From Actinobacteria bacterium HGW-Actinobacteria-6 (GTDB taxonomy: Bacteria > Actinomycetota > Coriobacteriia > Anaerosomatales > Anaerosomataceae), in contig PHEU01000010.1 of assembly GCA_002841295.1 (NCBI GenBank), positions 1 through 64,000 on the forward strand: 64,000 nt of DNA, given 5' to 3'. The position numbers and the translations under genes were made by a program. The notes beneath the pieces are model-generated. The model was not told the DNA's origin. It searched no databases and was given only the letters and a program-made list of their open reading frames with translations. This document shows, in pieces, positions 8,804 to 16,976 of this stretch. Position 1 is the stretch's first letter; each line of letters opens with the position of its first letter.

Positions 8804-11077
8804 ATGGCGGCAAACGTGGGAGTTCTCGATTTCCGAACGGCTTTCACCGGCCATATGATGACGACGGCGCTCTGTGCGCTCGTCATCAGTGTGCTCTGGC
8901 TGCGAAACCGCGACACATCCGAGGGCATGGGGCTGTGGGTCGCCAACTACTGGATACAGTTCGCGGCACTCACGTTGATCCTGTTGCGCGGGGCCATTCC
9001 GGACTTCCTGTCGATCTTGGTTGCGAATGTGCTGGTTGTTGCCGGCCTGCAACTTCTACTCGTCGGCCTCGCACGGTACGTCGAGGCTCAGTGGCCACGA
9101 CTTCAGAACTACGTCTTCCTCGCGCTGTTCAGCGGCGTCCATGCGTACTTCTTGTTCGCGCAGCCGAATCTACAAGCCCGTAACATAAACTCCGCGTTCG
9201 CTCTTCTGTTTCTGACGACCCAGGCGGCCTGGATGCTCGCCAGGAAGACCTCGCCGGATGTGCGCAAGGACACGAAGATGGTGGTCTTCGTGTTCGCAGC
9301 GTACGCAGTGGCAGCCACCACGAAGCTTGTGGTCGACGTTGCGGTCCCCGCTCCGCAGGATGTCTTCCAGTCCGGTACGTACGACTCTCTTGTGATTCTG
9401 CTCTATCAGTTCCTTCAGGTGGGGCTCTCGTTCGCACTTGTAATGATGGTGACGCGTCGGCTTGCCTCGGCGCTGACACAGGATGTGGCCGAGCGCGAAC
9501 AAGCGCAACACGCACTTGCACTCTCTGAGTCGAAGTTCGCCACCGCGTTTCGTACGTCGCCGGATTCGGTGAATATCAACCGGCTGTCGGACGGTCTGTA
9601 CCTCGATATCAACGAGGGCTTCACGAGACTCACCGGCTATACACCCGAGGATGTCATCGGTCGGACATCGACCGACATCGATATCTGGGCCGATCCCTCC
9701 GACCGGCAACGGGTCGTCGCGGGGCTCCTTTCCGAGGGTGTGGTGCATAACCTGCAAGCGCAGTTTCGCCGCAAGGACGGCAGCATCACCACGGCACTCA
9801 TGTCGGCGCAGGTCATCGACGTAGAAGGCGAACGCTGCATCCTGTCGGTGACGCGTGACATCACCGATCGCATCGCCGCCGAGGAGGCGCTGCGCAAAAG
9901 TGTGTCCGACCTGAGGAAGGCGCAGCACTTCGCACATGTTGGAAGCTGGTCGTGGGACGTACCTACCGGTCGTCTCGAATGGTCTGATGAGATGTTCTAT
10001 ATCTTCGGCGTGGACAAGGAGACGTTCACCGGCAATCTAGCCGACGTGATTACCGAGGCCATCCACCCGGATGATCGCGCGGCTGTCGAGGAATCGAACC
10101 GGTCGGTCATGGAGGAAGGGAGTCCGGTCCCGCTTGAGTACCGGGTCGTGCGCCGCGACGGAACCGAGCGAGTCGTGTGGGCTGAGGCCGGTGAGATGGT
10201 GCACGATGAGAATGGCGCGGTCGCCCGACTGAGTGGAACAGTCCAGGACATCACCGAGCGCAAAGCGGTGGAGCGCAAGATGCTTGAGCTCAATGAGGAG
10301 CTTGAAATGCGCGTTCAGGCGCGTACCGAGGAGCTGACCGCGACCAACGAGGAGTTGCTCGACGCCAACACGCGGCTGGAGGCGGCGACTCGCGCAAAGA
10401 GTGACTTCCTGGCATCTATGAGCCACGAGCTGCGCACGCCGCTCAATTCAATCATCGGATTCTCGGACCTGCTTGCGAAGGGCATGGTGGGCGACCTCTC
10501 CGCCGAGCAGGACAAGCAGATTCGCATGATCAATACGTCCGGCAAGTACTTGCTTGAACTCGTCAATGAGGTGCTCGACCTCTCTGCTATCGAAGCCGGC
10601 GGGATGCGCATGGAGTACCAGCCTGTTGATGTGACAGCGGCGGTGCGGTCGGTCGTTGAACTTCTTACGCCTTTGGCAGACGAGCGTGGGTTGCGCATGT
10701 CGTGGGAGGTCGAGCCGGCCGCAGCGAACATCGTGTCCGACCGGACGCGCCTGGAGCAGGTACTTTTCAACATCGTCGGCAACGCGGTCAAGTTCACGGT
10801 ATCGGGCGGAGTCGATATTCGGGCACGACGGGACACGAACGAGGTCGTGATCGCGGTTTCTGACACAGGTCCGGGGATTGCTGAGAACGAATGCGCGCGC
10901 ATCTTCGATGAGTTCTACCAGGTCGAACGCCGTGATGTCGCCAAGTCAGAAGGCACCGGTCTTGGGCTCACGGTTTCCAAACGCCTGATGGACATGCTCG
11001 GCGGAACGCTCGAGGTCGAGAGCACACTCGGTGAGGGGTCGACCTTCGTCGTTCGCCTTCCGGAAACTCACGGGTAG
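8804..11077 (+). CDS. Membrane-bound PAS sensor histidine kinase
   Basis: A 757-residue protein with about six to seven N-terminal membrane helices within residues 15-225, a compact integral-membrane sensor. Two PAS units follow (about 240-360 and 365-485), each closed by a DITDRIAAEE or DITERKAVER type PAC end. A coiled coil then leads to HisKA (SHELRTPLNSIIGF) and HATPase_c (NIVGNAVKF, DTGPGI, GTGLGLTVS). The region from the coiled coil to the end closely parallels the preceding kinase, but the sensor halves are unrelated. The ATG at 8804 has only a weak ribosome-binding site. It is an orphan kinase: no regulator gene is next to it, and the next gene encodes a cell-wall protein. The sensed signal is unknown. 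Confidence 0.88.
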   Translation: MAANVGVLDFRTAFTGHMMTTALCALVISVLWLRNRDTSEGMGLWVANYWIQFAALTLILLRGAIPDFLSILVANVLVVAGLQLLLVGLARYVEAQWPRLQNYVFLALFSGVHAYFLFAQPNLQARNINSAFALLFLTTQAAWMLARKTSPDVRKDTKMVVFVFAAYAVAATTKLVVDVAVPAPQDVFQSGTYDSLVILLYQFLQVGLSFALVMMVTRRLASALTQDVAEREQAQHALALSESKFATAFRTSPDSVNINRLSDGLYLDINEGFTRLTGYTPEDVIGRTSTDIDIWADPSDRQRVVAGLLSEGVVHNLQAQFRRKDGSITTALMSAQVIDVEGERCILSVTRDITDRIAAEEALRKSVSDLRKAQHFAHVGSWSWDVPTGRLEWSDEMFYIFGVDKETFTGNLADVITEAIHPDDRAAVEESNRSVMEEGSPVPLEYRVVRRDGTERVVWAEAGEMVHDENGAVARLSGTVQDITERKAVERKMLELNEELEMRVQARTEELTATNEELLDANTRLEAATRAKSDFLASMSHELRTPLNSIIGFSDLLAKGMVGDLSAEQDKQIRMINTSGKYLLELVNEVLDLSAIEAGGMRMEYQPVDVTAAVRSVVELLTPLADERGLRMSWEVEPAAANIVSDRTRLEQVLFNIVGNAVKFTVSGGVDIRARRDTNEVVIAVSDTGPGIAENECARIFDEFYQVERRDVAKSEGTGLGLTVSKRLMDMLGGTLEVESTLGEGSTFVVRLPETHG

Positions 11078-11162
11078 GACGACACTCGCTCTAACGTGCT
11101 GCTATCATTCAAGGTCTCGGATGCCGAAGAACCTTTTGGTACCGGTCACTGTAGGAGGCGGC

Positions 11163-12335
11163 GTGTTCCGGAGTCTACGAGAGGCCCGAATAGGCGTCGT
11201 GGCGATAGTTCTTGTCGCTACACTGTTCGCTGCACCCGGAATCGTGTTAGGCGCGCCATCGGCCGTCAGCGCGAAGCAGGCCGAGAAGGACGCCGCCATC
11301 GCGGAGGCGGACGCCCTTCAGCGAAGGCTCAACCAGCAGATCTCGGAATATCTGACGCTTGCCCGCCGCCTCGAGAGCGCTCGCCTTGAGGTCTCGGTGG
11401 CGGCAACCCGCGTCGTTGAAGCCGATGCGGATCTCGAGCGCTCGAAAAGCACGCTCGAGCAGCGAGTCGGTCAGATCTACCGGGGCAGCCACGTGAATGC
11501 TGTCGAGATTCTGTTCACCTCGGCGTCCGTTCAGGACTTGCTGGATCGCATGAACTACCTCGTGATCATCGGGCGATACGATACCCGGCTTGTCGAGGAG
11601 ATGCGCATCGCGAAGCAGCAGGCGGCGTGGGAAGAGCAATCGCTTCAAGAGCGCGCATGGCGACTCTCGGAAATGCAGGTTCTCGCCGACGCCCAGCGCA
11701 TCGCTATCGAGGAGGCGATTGACGCTCAGGAGGCGAAGATCGCCGAGCTGGATGAAGATATCGCGATGCTCGTGCGAGCAAGCATGTCGCTCGTCCCCGA
11801 TGGAGAGTTCTCTCCCAACACGGTGATCACAGACGATAACTACCGCGATGTTGATTCCATGAGCGAGCAAGAAGTCCAGACATTCCTCGACGCGCAGACG
11901 GGCACGCTAGGCGGCTACACGGCGCCAGACTACGCCGGTCAGCGCAAGACGGTGGCGCGCATGGTGGTCGAGGCTGCACAGCAGTGGGGCATCTCGCCCA
12001 AAGTCATTCTGGTGACGTTGCAGAAGGAGCAGTCGCTGCTTTCGGATGCGACGCCTTCGCAAAACGCGCTCGATTGGGCAATGGGATGTGGCAAGGCCGA
12101 CAGCCGGACGTTCTACGAGTACAAGGGCTTCGGCAAGCAGATCTGGTGGGGCGCGCAGAAGCTCGACAAGAATGCGGGTCCCTGGTATCCGGGCATCAAG
12201 ATGACCATCGACGGAACGCCGGTCTTTCCCACAAACTCGTCCACGTACTCGCTTTTCAAATACACACCGCATCTTCGCGGTACGACTTCGTTCTGGATGC
12301 TCTACTGGCGCTACTTCGGCAATCCTCTCGGCTAG
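11163..12335 (+). CDS. Secreted coiled-coil protein with C-terminal lysozyme-like domain
   Basis: About 390 residues. The GTG at 11163 follows AGGAGG at 11153-11158 and gives a signal peptide with a hydrophobic core VVAIVLVATLFAAPGIV. Residues about 35-220 are a long coiled coil of the PcsB/CwlO/EnvC type (QRRLNQQISEYLTLARRLESA and a YRGSHVNAVEILFTSASVQDLLDRMNYL-like hinge region). The C-terminal 150 residues (SEQEVQTFLDAQTG, then GISPKVILVTLQKEQSLL and a Trp/Tyr-rich tail ending YWRYFG) resemble a lysozyme-like domain found in actinobacterial exported proteins; the Glu in LQKEQS is the probable catalytic acid. A peptidoglycan-cleaving role is inferred, not proven. Confidence 0.75.
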   Translation: MFRSLREARIGVVAIVLVATLFAAPGIVLGAPSAVSAKQAEKDAAIAEADALQRRLNQQISEYLTLARRLESARLEVSVAATRVVEADADLERSKSTLEQRVGQIYRGSHVNAVEILFTSASVQDLLDRMNYLVIIGRYDTRLVEEMRIAKQQAAWEEQSLQERAWRLSEMQVLADAQRIAIEEAIDAQEAKIAELDEDIAMLVRASMSLVPDGEFSPNTVITDDNYRDVDSMSEQEVQTFLDAQTGTLGGYTAPDYAGQRKTVARMVVEAAQQWGISPKVILVTLQKEQSLLSDATPSQNALDWAMGCGKADSRTFYEYKGFGKQIWWGAQKLDKNAGPWYPGIKMTIDGTPVFPTNSSTYSLFKYTPHLRGTTSFWMLYWRYFGNPLG

Positions 12336-12415
12336 CAGTGAGCTCGGGGCGCCGAATGCCGTGACTTCCGGGCGACTGCCAGCGTTGTACACTGGTAACC
12401 GCTGAAGGAGGCCGA

Positions 12416-13102
12416 ATGCCGACTGCTCTGGTCGTTGATGACGAGGCAAACATCCGCGAGCTGGTGAGCGTCTATCTCACCTCGGCCGGCTTTGCTGTCG
12501 GGCAGGCAGAGGACGGCATCACGGGGCTGTCGCGTGCCCGGTCGGGGGAGTTCGACATCGTTGTGCTCGACATGATGCTGCCCGGGCTAGACGGTGCGTC
12601 CGTGTGCCGCCAGTTGCGTGAGACTTCAAGCGTCCCGGTGATCATGCTTACGGCGCGTGACACCGAACTCGACAAGATCGCGATGCTCGAGAGCGGCGCC
12701 GATGACTACCTGACAAAACCGTTCAGCCCGCCTGAGCTCGTAGCGCGCGTGCGAGCGGTGCTCCGGAGGGCTGCGGCAGGGACTCAGAGGCAGGAGCGGC
12801 TCAGTGTCGGAGGTCTCACGCTGGATCCGGCCACGCGCGAGGCCACTGTGGATGGACACACGATCGAACTTACCGCCAAGGAATTCGACTTGCTCGCGGT
12901 CATGATGCGCGACGCCGGAGTCGTCTTCAGCCGGGAGCGCCTGCTGGAAGCGGCGTGGGGGTTCAGCGATTTCGTTGATTCCCGCGGCATCGACGTGCAC
13001 ATCAAGCATATGCGCGAGAAGCTCGGAGACAACGCGCTCGCGCCGAGATTCCTCGAGACCGTTCGCGGCGTGGGATATCGGGTGCGAAAGGACGCGGAAT
13101 GA
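12416..13102 (+). CDS. OmpR/PhoB-family response regulator
   Basis: A 228-residue protein. The receiver domain (1-120) has the acidic pair in VVDDEAN, phospho-acceptor Asp in VVLDMMLPGLDG, Thr in MLTARD and Lys in TKPFSPPE. The C-terminal winged helix (130-226) includes LTAKEFDLLAVM and RGIDVHIKHMREKL, as in PhoB/OmpR. The ATG at 12416 follows GAAGGAGG. Its last four bases (ATGA) overlap the start of the partner kinase. PhoB-type proteins bind 7-bp direct repeats at 11-bp period; such a repeat lies at 14531-14548 upstream of the secreted-protein genes, making that operon its likely target (inference). Confidence 0.92.
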   Translation: MPTALVVDDEANIRELVSVYLTSAGFAVGQAEDGITGLSRARSGEFDIVVLDMMLPGLDGASVCRQLRETSSVPVIMLTARDTELDKIAMLESGADDYLTKPFSPPELVARVRAVLRRAAAGTQRQERLSVGGLTLDPATREATVDGHTIELTAKEFDLLAVMMRDAGVVFSRERLLEAAWGFSDFVDSRGIDVHIKHMREKLGDNALAPRFLETVRGVGYRVRKDAE

Positions 13103-14523
13103 CCGACACGAGGGTGCCGGGCCATCGCGGTTCGGTAGTTCGGAGCACGCAGCTTTCGATGCTGGCCGTCTCGGCCGTTTCGGCATTGGTCGTCTTTGCG
13201 GTCTTCTACGTGGCCTGGACGCAGTACACCGTCGCCGTGCGCACGACGGAGCTGTCGCGTCAGACGGTGGCTCTCGCAAGCGGCCTGTCGGCCGGTGGAC
13301 CGCTTACCGATGGCGATACGACGTCCGACGGCATTCGCCAGCAACTCTTCCGGGTGCAGGCAAGCCTCATAGGCGCGCGCCTCCTGGTGACGGATGTCTC
13401 CGGAATCGTCCACCTCTCGAGCGGCACAGAAGGCCAGGGGCCGAGCAGCGTAGGCATCGACTCTCTCGGCGATCCTGATGCGCGTGGTGCAAGGACGGCT
13501 GTCCGCTCGCTCTCGGGTGCCAATCGCGTGCTCGTGGTTGCAGCGCCCGTCGAACAAGATGGCTGGCTCGTCGCGCTTCAGCCGGTGAGCGAGATCTCGG
13601 CGGCCAGTAGTTGGGTGCTGCTGCTTCTCCTCGGGAGTGCCACGGTCGCACTCATCGTCGCCTGGGGTACCGGATCCGTGCTCGCGCGTCGCTTGACCGC
13701 ACCGATACTGCGATTGCGCACCGGTGCTGAGGCTATCTCGGCCGGTGAGTGGGGGCATCAGGTTTCCGAGGAGGGCGCGACCGAGATCGCATCGCTTGCA
13801 TCATCGTTCAACTCGATGTCTTCGCGGGTGGCGGACGCCTATGCGGCGCAGCAGCACTTCGTGGGCGACGTCTCCCATGAGCTTCGTACGCCGATCACAT
13901 CAATCCAGGGGTTCGCAGGCGCGCTTCTGGATGGAACCGTTGAGGATGAGGAGACTGCCCGAAGGTTCATCACGGTGATCCGGCAAGAGGCTCAGCGTCT
14001 CGGCGACCTCACCACGACGCTACTTGCACTTGCCGACCTGGATGCCGGGCGGGTCGAGGTCGCCCGGCGTCGGATCGACACCGTCGCGCTTGTGGATGCC
14101 TTGCGGGCCCGGCACGAGCCTGAAGCGGAGGCGTCTCAGATCGCGCTACATGTTGATGACCTCGCACCGGGGGGCGTACAGCCATTCGGCGACGAGTCCC
14201 GACTGCTTCAGGTTGCCTCGGCGCTCATCACGAATGCGATCAACTACACGCCGACGGGTGGCAAGGTGGCGGTCTTTGCCGAGACGGACGCGTCTGTGTG
14301 GCGGCTGTACGTGGATGACTCTGGTCCCGGGATACCCGTTGAGGATCGGGAGCGCATCTTCGAACGCTTCGTGAGGCTCGACCCGTCTCGCTCGGCAGCC
14401 GGTGGATCGGGACTTGGTCTTTCCATATGCAGACGCCTGACGCTCCTTATGGGAGGAGCCGTGCGTGCGGGTGAATCCCCACTCGGCGGTGCCCGACTCG
14501 TGATCGAGATGCCGCTGTCCTAG
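13099..14523 (+). CDS. HAMP sensor histidine kinase, partner of the upstream regulator
   Basis: A 474-residue inner-membrane kinase. The first membrane helix is at about residues 15-37, an extracytoplasmic sensor loop runs to about 168, and the second helix (WVLLLLLGSATVALIVAW) is followed by HAMP (to about 245). HisKA has the acceptor in VSHELRTPITSIQGF, and HATPase_c has ALITNAINY, DDSGPGIP and GSGLGLSI. It overlaps the regulator gene by four bases (ATGA), so translation is coupled. The extracytoplasmic loop of about 130 residues suggests an envelope signal. The two genes after it encode exported proteins, consistent with envelope stress sensing. Confidence 0.92.
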   Translation: MTDTRVPGHRGSVVRSTQLSMLAVSAVSALVVFAVFYVAWTQYTVAVRTTELSRQTVALASGLSAGGPLTDGDTTSDGIRQQLFRVQASLIGARLLVTDVSGIVHLSSGTEGQGPSSVGIDSLGDPDARGARTAVRSLSGANRVLVVAAPVEQDGWLVALQPVSEISAASSWVLLLLLGSATVALIVAWGTGSVLARRLTAPILRLRTGAEAISAGEWGHQVSEEGATEIASLASSFNSMSSRVADAYAAQQHFVGDVSHELRTPITSIQGFAGALLDGTVEDEETARRFITVIRQEAQRLGDLTTTLLALADLDAGRVEVARRRIDTVALVDALRARHEPEAEASQIALHVDDLAPGGVQPFGDESRLLQVASALITNAINYTPTGGKVAVFAETDASVWRLYVDDSGPGIPVEDRERIFERFVRLDPSRSAAGGSGLGLSICRRLTLLMGGAVRAGESPLGGARLVIEMPLS

Positions 14524-14530
14524 ACTGCCA

Positions 14531-14608
14531 ACTCAACAGGAACTCAACATCACGCTCACACGCAGACAACCTTGGAGCCCGATAACTATATCGAAGGCAG
14601 TTCCTGTT
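14531..14608 (+). promoter_or_regulatory. Probable PhoB-type operator and nested inverted repeat
   Basis: ACTCAAC occurs at 14531-14537 and 14542-14548, separated by AGGA: two 7-bp repeats at 11-bp period, the geometry of PhoB/OmpR-family sites. In addition AACAGGAACT (14535-14544) is exactly complementary to AGTTCCTGTT (14599-14608). A possible -10 (TATATC, about 14588-14593) lies between the arms. It sits between the two-component genes and the two exported-protein genes, so autoregulated envelope output is a reasonable reading. Confidence 0.5.
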
Positions 14609-14647
14609 CAGTGGGAACCGCGTTACGATGAAACTGAGGTGGCCAGC

Positions 14648-15193
14648 ATGAAGAAGAAGACTCAAAGCATCGCGGCTTTGATTACGGCGTCGGTCCTTGT
14701 CATGGCGATCGCCGTTCCAGCTGCGGCCCTGCAAGGAGCGGCGAAGCCTGAGGTCAGGAGCACCTCCACGACTTCTGCAGCCGCCGGGCAGGCCGCTGAT
14801 ACACGTGCGGCGAACCTCCGGAATAGGATCGAGAACGTTTTGCGGGCGCGCAAGGCTCGTTTTGACGCGATAGCCGCGAATCTTCAGAAGCGACAGGCGC
14901 GCGTCGAGGTGCTCGCGGGCAAGGTCGAGGCGCTTGGTGGCGATGTCGCCCAGGTGCGTACGATGATTCAAGAATCCACACGCCTTCTCGAGCAGGCGCG
15001 CGTGCAAGAGCAGGCGTGTGTCAGCGCTTTCAAGGCCGTTCCTGAGGCCGAGAACAAAGGCGTCGCATTCAGAGCCGCCAGGGCCGAGGGTCGCAAGGCC
15101 GTTGAACTCATGAAGCAGTCGCGTATCCAGCTCCGAACCGCAACTCAGGAGCTTGCACGTATCGCCGAGGGCGTTGCGGCGACGGAGGAGTAG
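14648..15193 (+). CDS. Secreted helical protein of unknown function
   Basis: About 181 residues. The ATG at 14648 lies 5 nt after GAGGTGG and begins MKKKTQSIAALITASVLVMA, a standard signal peptide with probable cleavage after PAAA. The mature part is a short Ala/Thr/Ser-rich linker followed by almost uninterrupted helix (residues about 60-180) rich in Arg, Glu, Gln and Ala with heptad-like spacing. A single Cys (QEQACVSAF) is present. No enzymatic motif is seen. Its stop codon TAG overlaps the GTG of the following lipoprotein by one base, so the two are co-expressed. Position after the two-component pair suggests an envelope-stress output or sensor ligand, analogous only in layout to Spy/CpxP; homology is not claimed. 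Confidence 0.72.
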   Translation: MKKKTQSIAALITASVLVMAIAVPAAALQGAAKPEVRSTSTTSAAAGQAADTRAANLRNRIENVLRARKARFDAIAANLQKRQARVEVLAGKVEALGGDVAQVRTMIQESTRLLEQARVQEQACVSAFKAVPEAENKGVAFRAARAEGRKAVELMKQSRIQLRTATQELARIAEGVAATEE

Positions 15194-15498
15194 TGACCAG
15201 ACGCCTGATCGTACTCCTCGTACTCGCCGCGCTTCTCCTTACGGGGGCGACTGGCTGCAAGGCGAAGAGTATTCAGAGTAACGAGACGGACGCGCCAAAC
15301 GGCACGTCCGTCTCGACCGCTACCTTGGATGCGTCGGCCACCGCTGAAACGACTGACGGTACTGGCTCTGGTACCTCCGGCACCGCTGCTGCCGAAGCCG
15401 AAGCGATCCAGAAGGAGCTCTCCGCAATACAGAAGGAACTCGACGGCATGTCTATGCCGGGCGACTCCGACTTCGATTCAATTGAAGACGAGCTCTAG
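15193..15498 (+). CDS. Small lipoprotein of unknown function
   Basis: A 101-residue protein with GTG start. The N-terminus MTRRLIVLLVLAALLLTGATGC is a lipoprotein signal with acylated Cys (lipobox ending ATGC; Ala rather than Leu at -3 is less common). The middle is Ser/Thr/Ala-rich and probably extended. The C-terminus has two near-identical heptads, AIQKELS and AIQKELD, that could pair with the coiled coil of the preceding secreted protein. It ends in an acidic tail. Its stop codon shares the bases CTAG with the stop of the convergent HD-GYP gene (15495-15498). Anchoring the secreted helical protein at the membrane is a speculative but testable role. Confidence 0.7.
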   Translation: MTRRLIVLLVLAALLLTGATGCKAKSIQSNETDAPNGTSVSTATLDASATAETTDGTGSGTSGTAAAEAEAIQKELSAIQKELDGMSMPGDSDFDSIEDEL

Positions 15499-16976
15499 AG
15501 GTACTGCCAGACGTCCTCGATGCCGGCTTCGGCCGCCGGGACGCACTCAGCAATAGAGAGCCTGAACGTCCCGCTCTCTGCTGAGATCAGCCGCAGGTCC
15601 ACTGTCTCCTGTTGCTCCAGCCATCGTCCCTTCGGGTCAATCAGCTGCTTCACGCGCGGGCGCAACAAGTCGTCGCGATTCACGCGGAACACCACGCCGG
15701 TGCTTCCGTCACTCATGCGCACGACAGCACCCATCGGGTAGATGCCGAGCATCGCCACAAGTGCCTTCGTGAGACTCGGGTCGTACGCCTTGTTACGACC
15801 CTGCATCAGCACAGCGAGAGCCTTGTCCGGCCGAATCTCTCGGCGGAACGGGCGTCTCGTCGTCATCGCGTCGTAGGCATCGCACAGCGCGACCACCTTG
15901 CTGAACAGATGCTGCTCGGAGGGGGCGTGCGCCTCGGGGTAACCCTGCATGTCGTGGCGCTGGTGGTGCTCGAACGCCACGACCATCGGCATCTGGTCGA
16001 CGAGCTGGATCCGCTTGAGCAGATCCGCGCCCTCGGTCGCGTGGCTCTTAACGATCTGCCATTCATCCGCCGAGAGGGGACCTTCTTTGTTGAGAATGTC
16101 CTCCGGGATACGGACCTTGCCGAGGTCATACAGCAGCGCTGAAAGACCGAGCGACTTGAGTGATTCGTCGTCCAGGCCAAGCGATGCGCCCAGCGAGAGC
16201 GAGAGTATGCACACGTTGATCGAGTGATTGAGGGTGTAGTCGTCATGGCTCTTGATCGCGGTCAGGCCCAAGACTGCGGCGGGGTCCTTGAACAGGTTGT
16301 CGAGCAGGTTGCTTACCATGCTCTGAAGCGGCGCGACCTCGAAGACCTTGCCAAGCTTCACCTGCGTTTCCACGTCATGCATCATGCTGACGCCTTGGTC
16401 GTAGTCCTTGCGAGCGTCGACTTTGTTCTGGCGCGCCTCGGCCTCGCGGACCTCTTCGTCCAGCTCGGTCGTTTCCATGACCTTCACCGCAGTGGCGCCA
16501 CGCGCCTCAAGGAAGGAGCGAGCGCTGTCGATGTCCGCGATACCGCCTTCGTTGAGCAGTGCCGCAAGCGCGCTCGCATCAGCGTCGCCGAAGCTCATGT
16601 CCAGCTTGACCGAGGAGATCTCACGCGCGATGAGATCCTCGATGAGCTTGCGGTAGGTAACGCTCTCCTCGGGCAGCACGTGGTTCTCGATGAACAGCGT
16701 GCCCTTGTAGACGTTGATCGTGACATCCTCGAAGCCGATATCCATGATGCTGCCTACTGCGGCGACCAGGTCGGTGTTCGACTGCACCACGAGCGGGTGC
16801 GATGGTGGATACAGCGACGCGTTCGTCTGCGCGACGGCGAACGCGCGAGCGAGCTCGCGGGCATGTTCGAGGCGCTTGGCGGTTGCGAAGGGTGTTCGGC
16901 TCGCGGGCTGAGCCATCGAGGCTATTTCCTCGTTTGACTCCAGTCGCTCCCCGTTGTTCTTCATCTCGTCGGTCAC
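15495..16976 (-). CDS. HD-GYP domain protein with altered HD motif
   Basis: A 493-residue cytoplasmic protein. Residues about 25-170 form an N-terminal domain with the motif ASLYPPSHPLV that is also present in the upstream HEAT-repeat partner. Residues about 225-400 are HD-GYP-like: HSINVCIL (first His), LLYDLGKVRIPEDIL, KSHATEG, HHQRHDMQGYP and CDAYDAM. The central HD pair is YD (codon TAT instead of CAT), and the signature HHExxDGxGYP reads HHQxxDMxGYP, so several metal or c-di-GMP residues are altered. The C-terminal 90 residues are a beta-rich tail. Normal members hydrolyse c-di-GMP; this one may be a binding-only or weakened enzyme. It starts with an ATGA overlap on the partner's stop codon. 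Confidence 0.85.
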   Translation of the reverse strand: MTDEMKNNGERLESNEEIASMAQPASRTPFATAKRLEHARELARAFAVAQTNASLYPPSHPLVVQSNTDLVAAVGSIMDIGFEDVTINVYKGTLFIENHVLPEESVTYRKLIEDLIAREISSVKLDMSFGDADASALAALLNEGGIADIDSARSFLEARGATAVKVMETTELDEEVREAEARQNKVDARKDYDQGVSMMHDVETQVKLGKVFEVAPLQSMVSNLLDNLFKDPAAVLGLTAIKSHDDYTLNHSINVCILSLSLGASLGLDDESLKSLGLSALLYDLGKVRIPEDILNKEGPLSADEWQIVKSHATEGADLLKRIQLVDQMPMVVAFEHHQRHDMQGYPEAHAPSEQHLFSKVVALCDAYDAMTTRRPFRREIRPDKALAVLMQGRNKAYDPSLTKALVAMLGIYPMGAVVRMSDGSTGVVFRVNRDDLLRPRVKQLIDPKGRWLEQQETVDLRLISAESGTFRLSIAECVPAAEAGIEDVWQYL

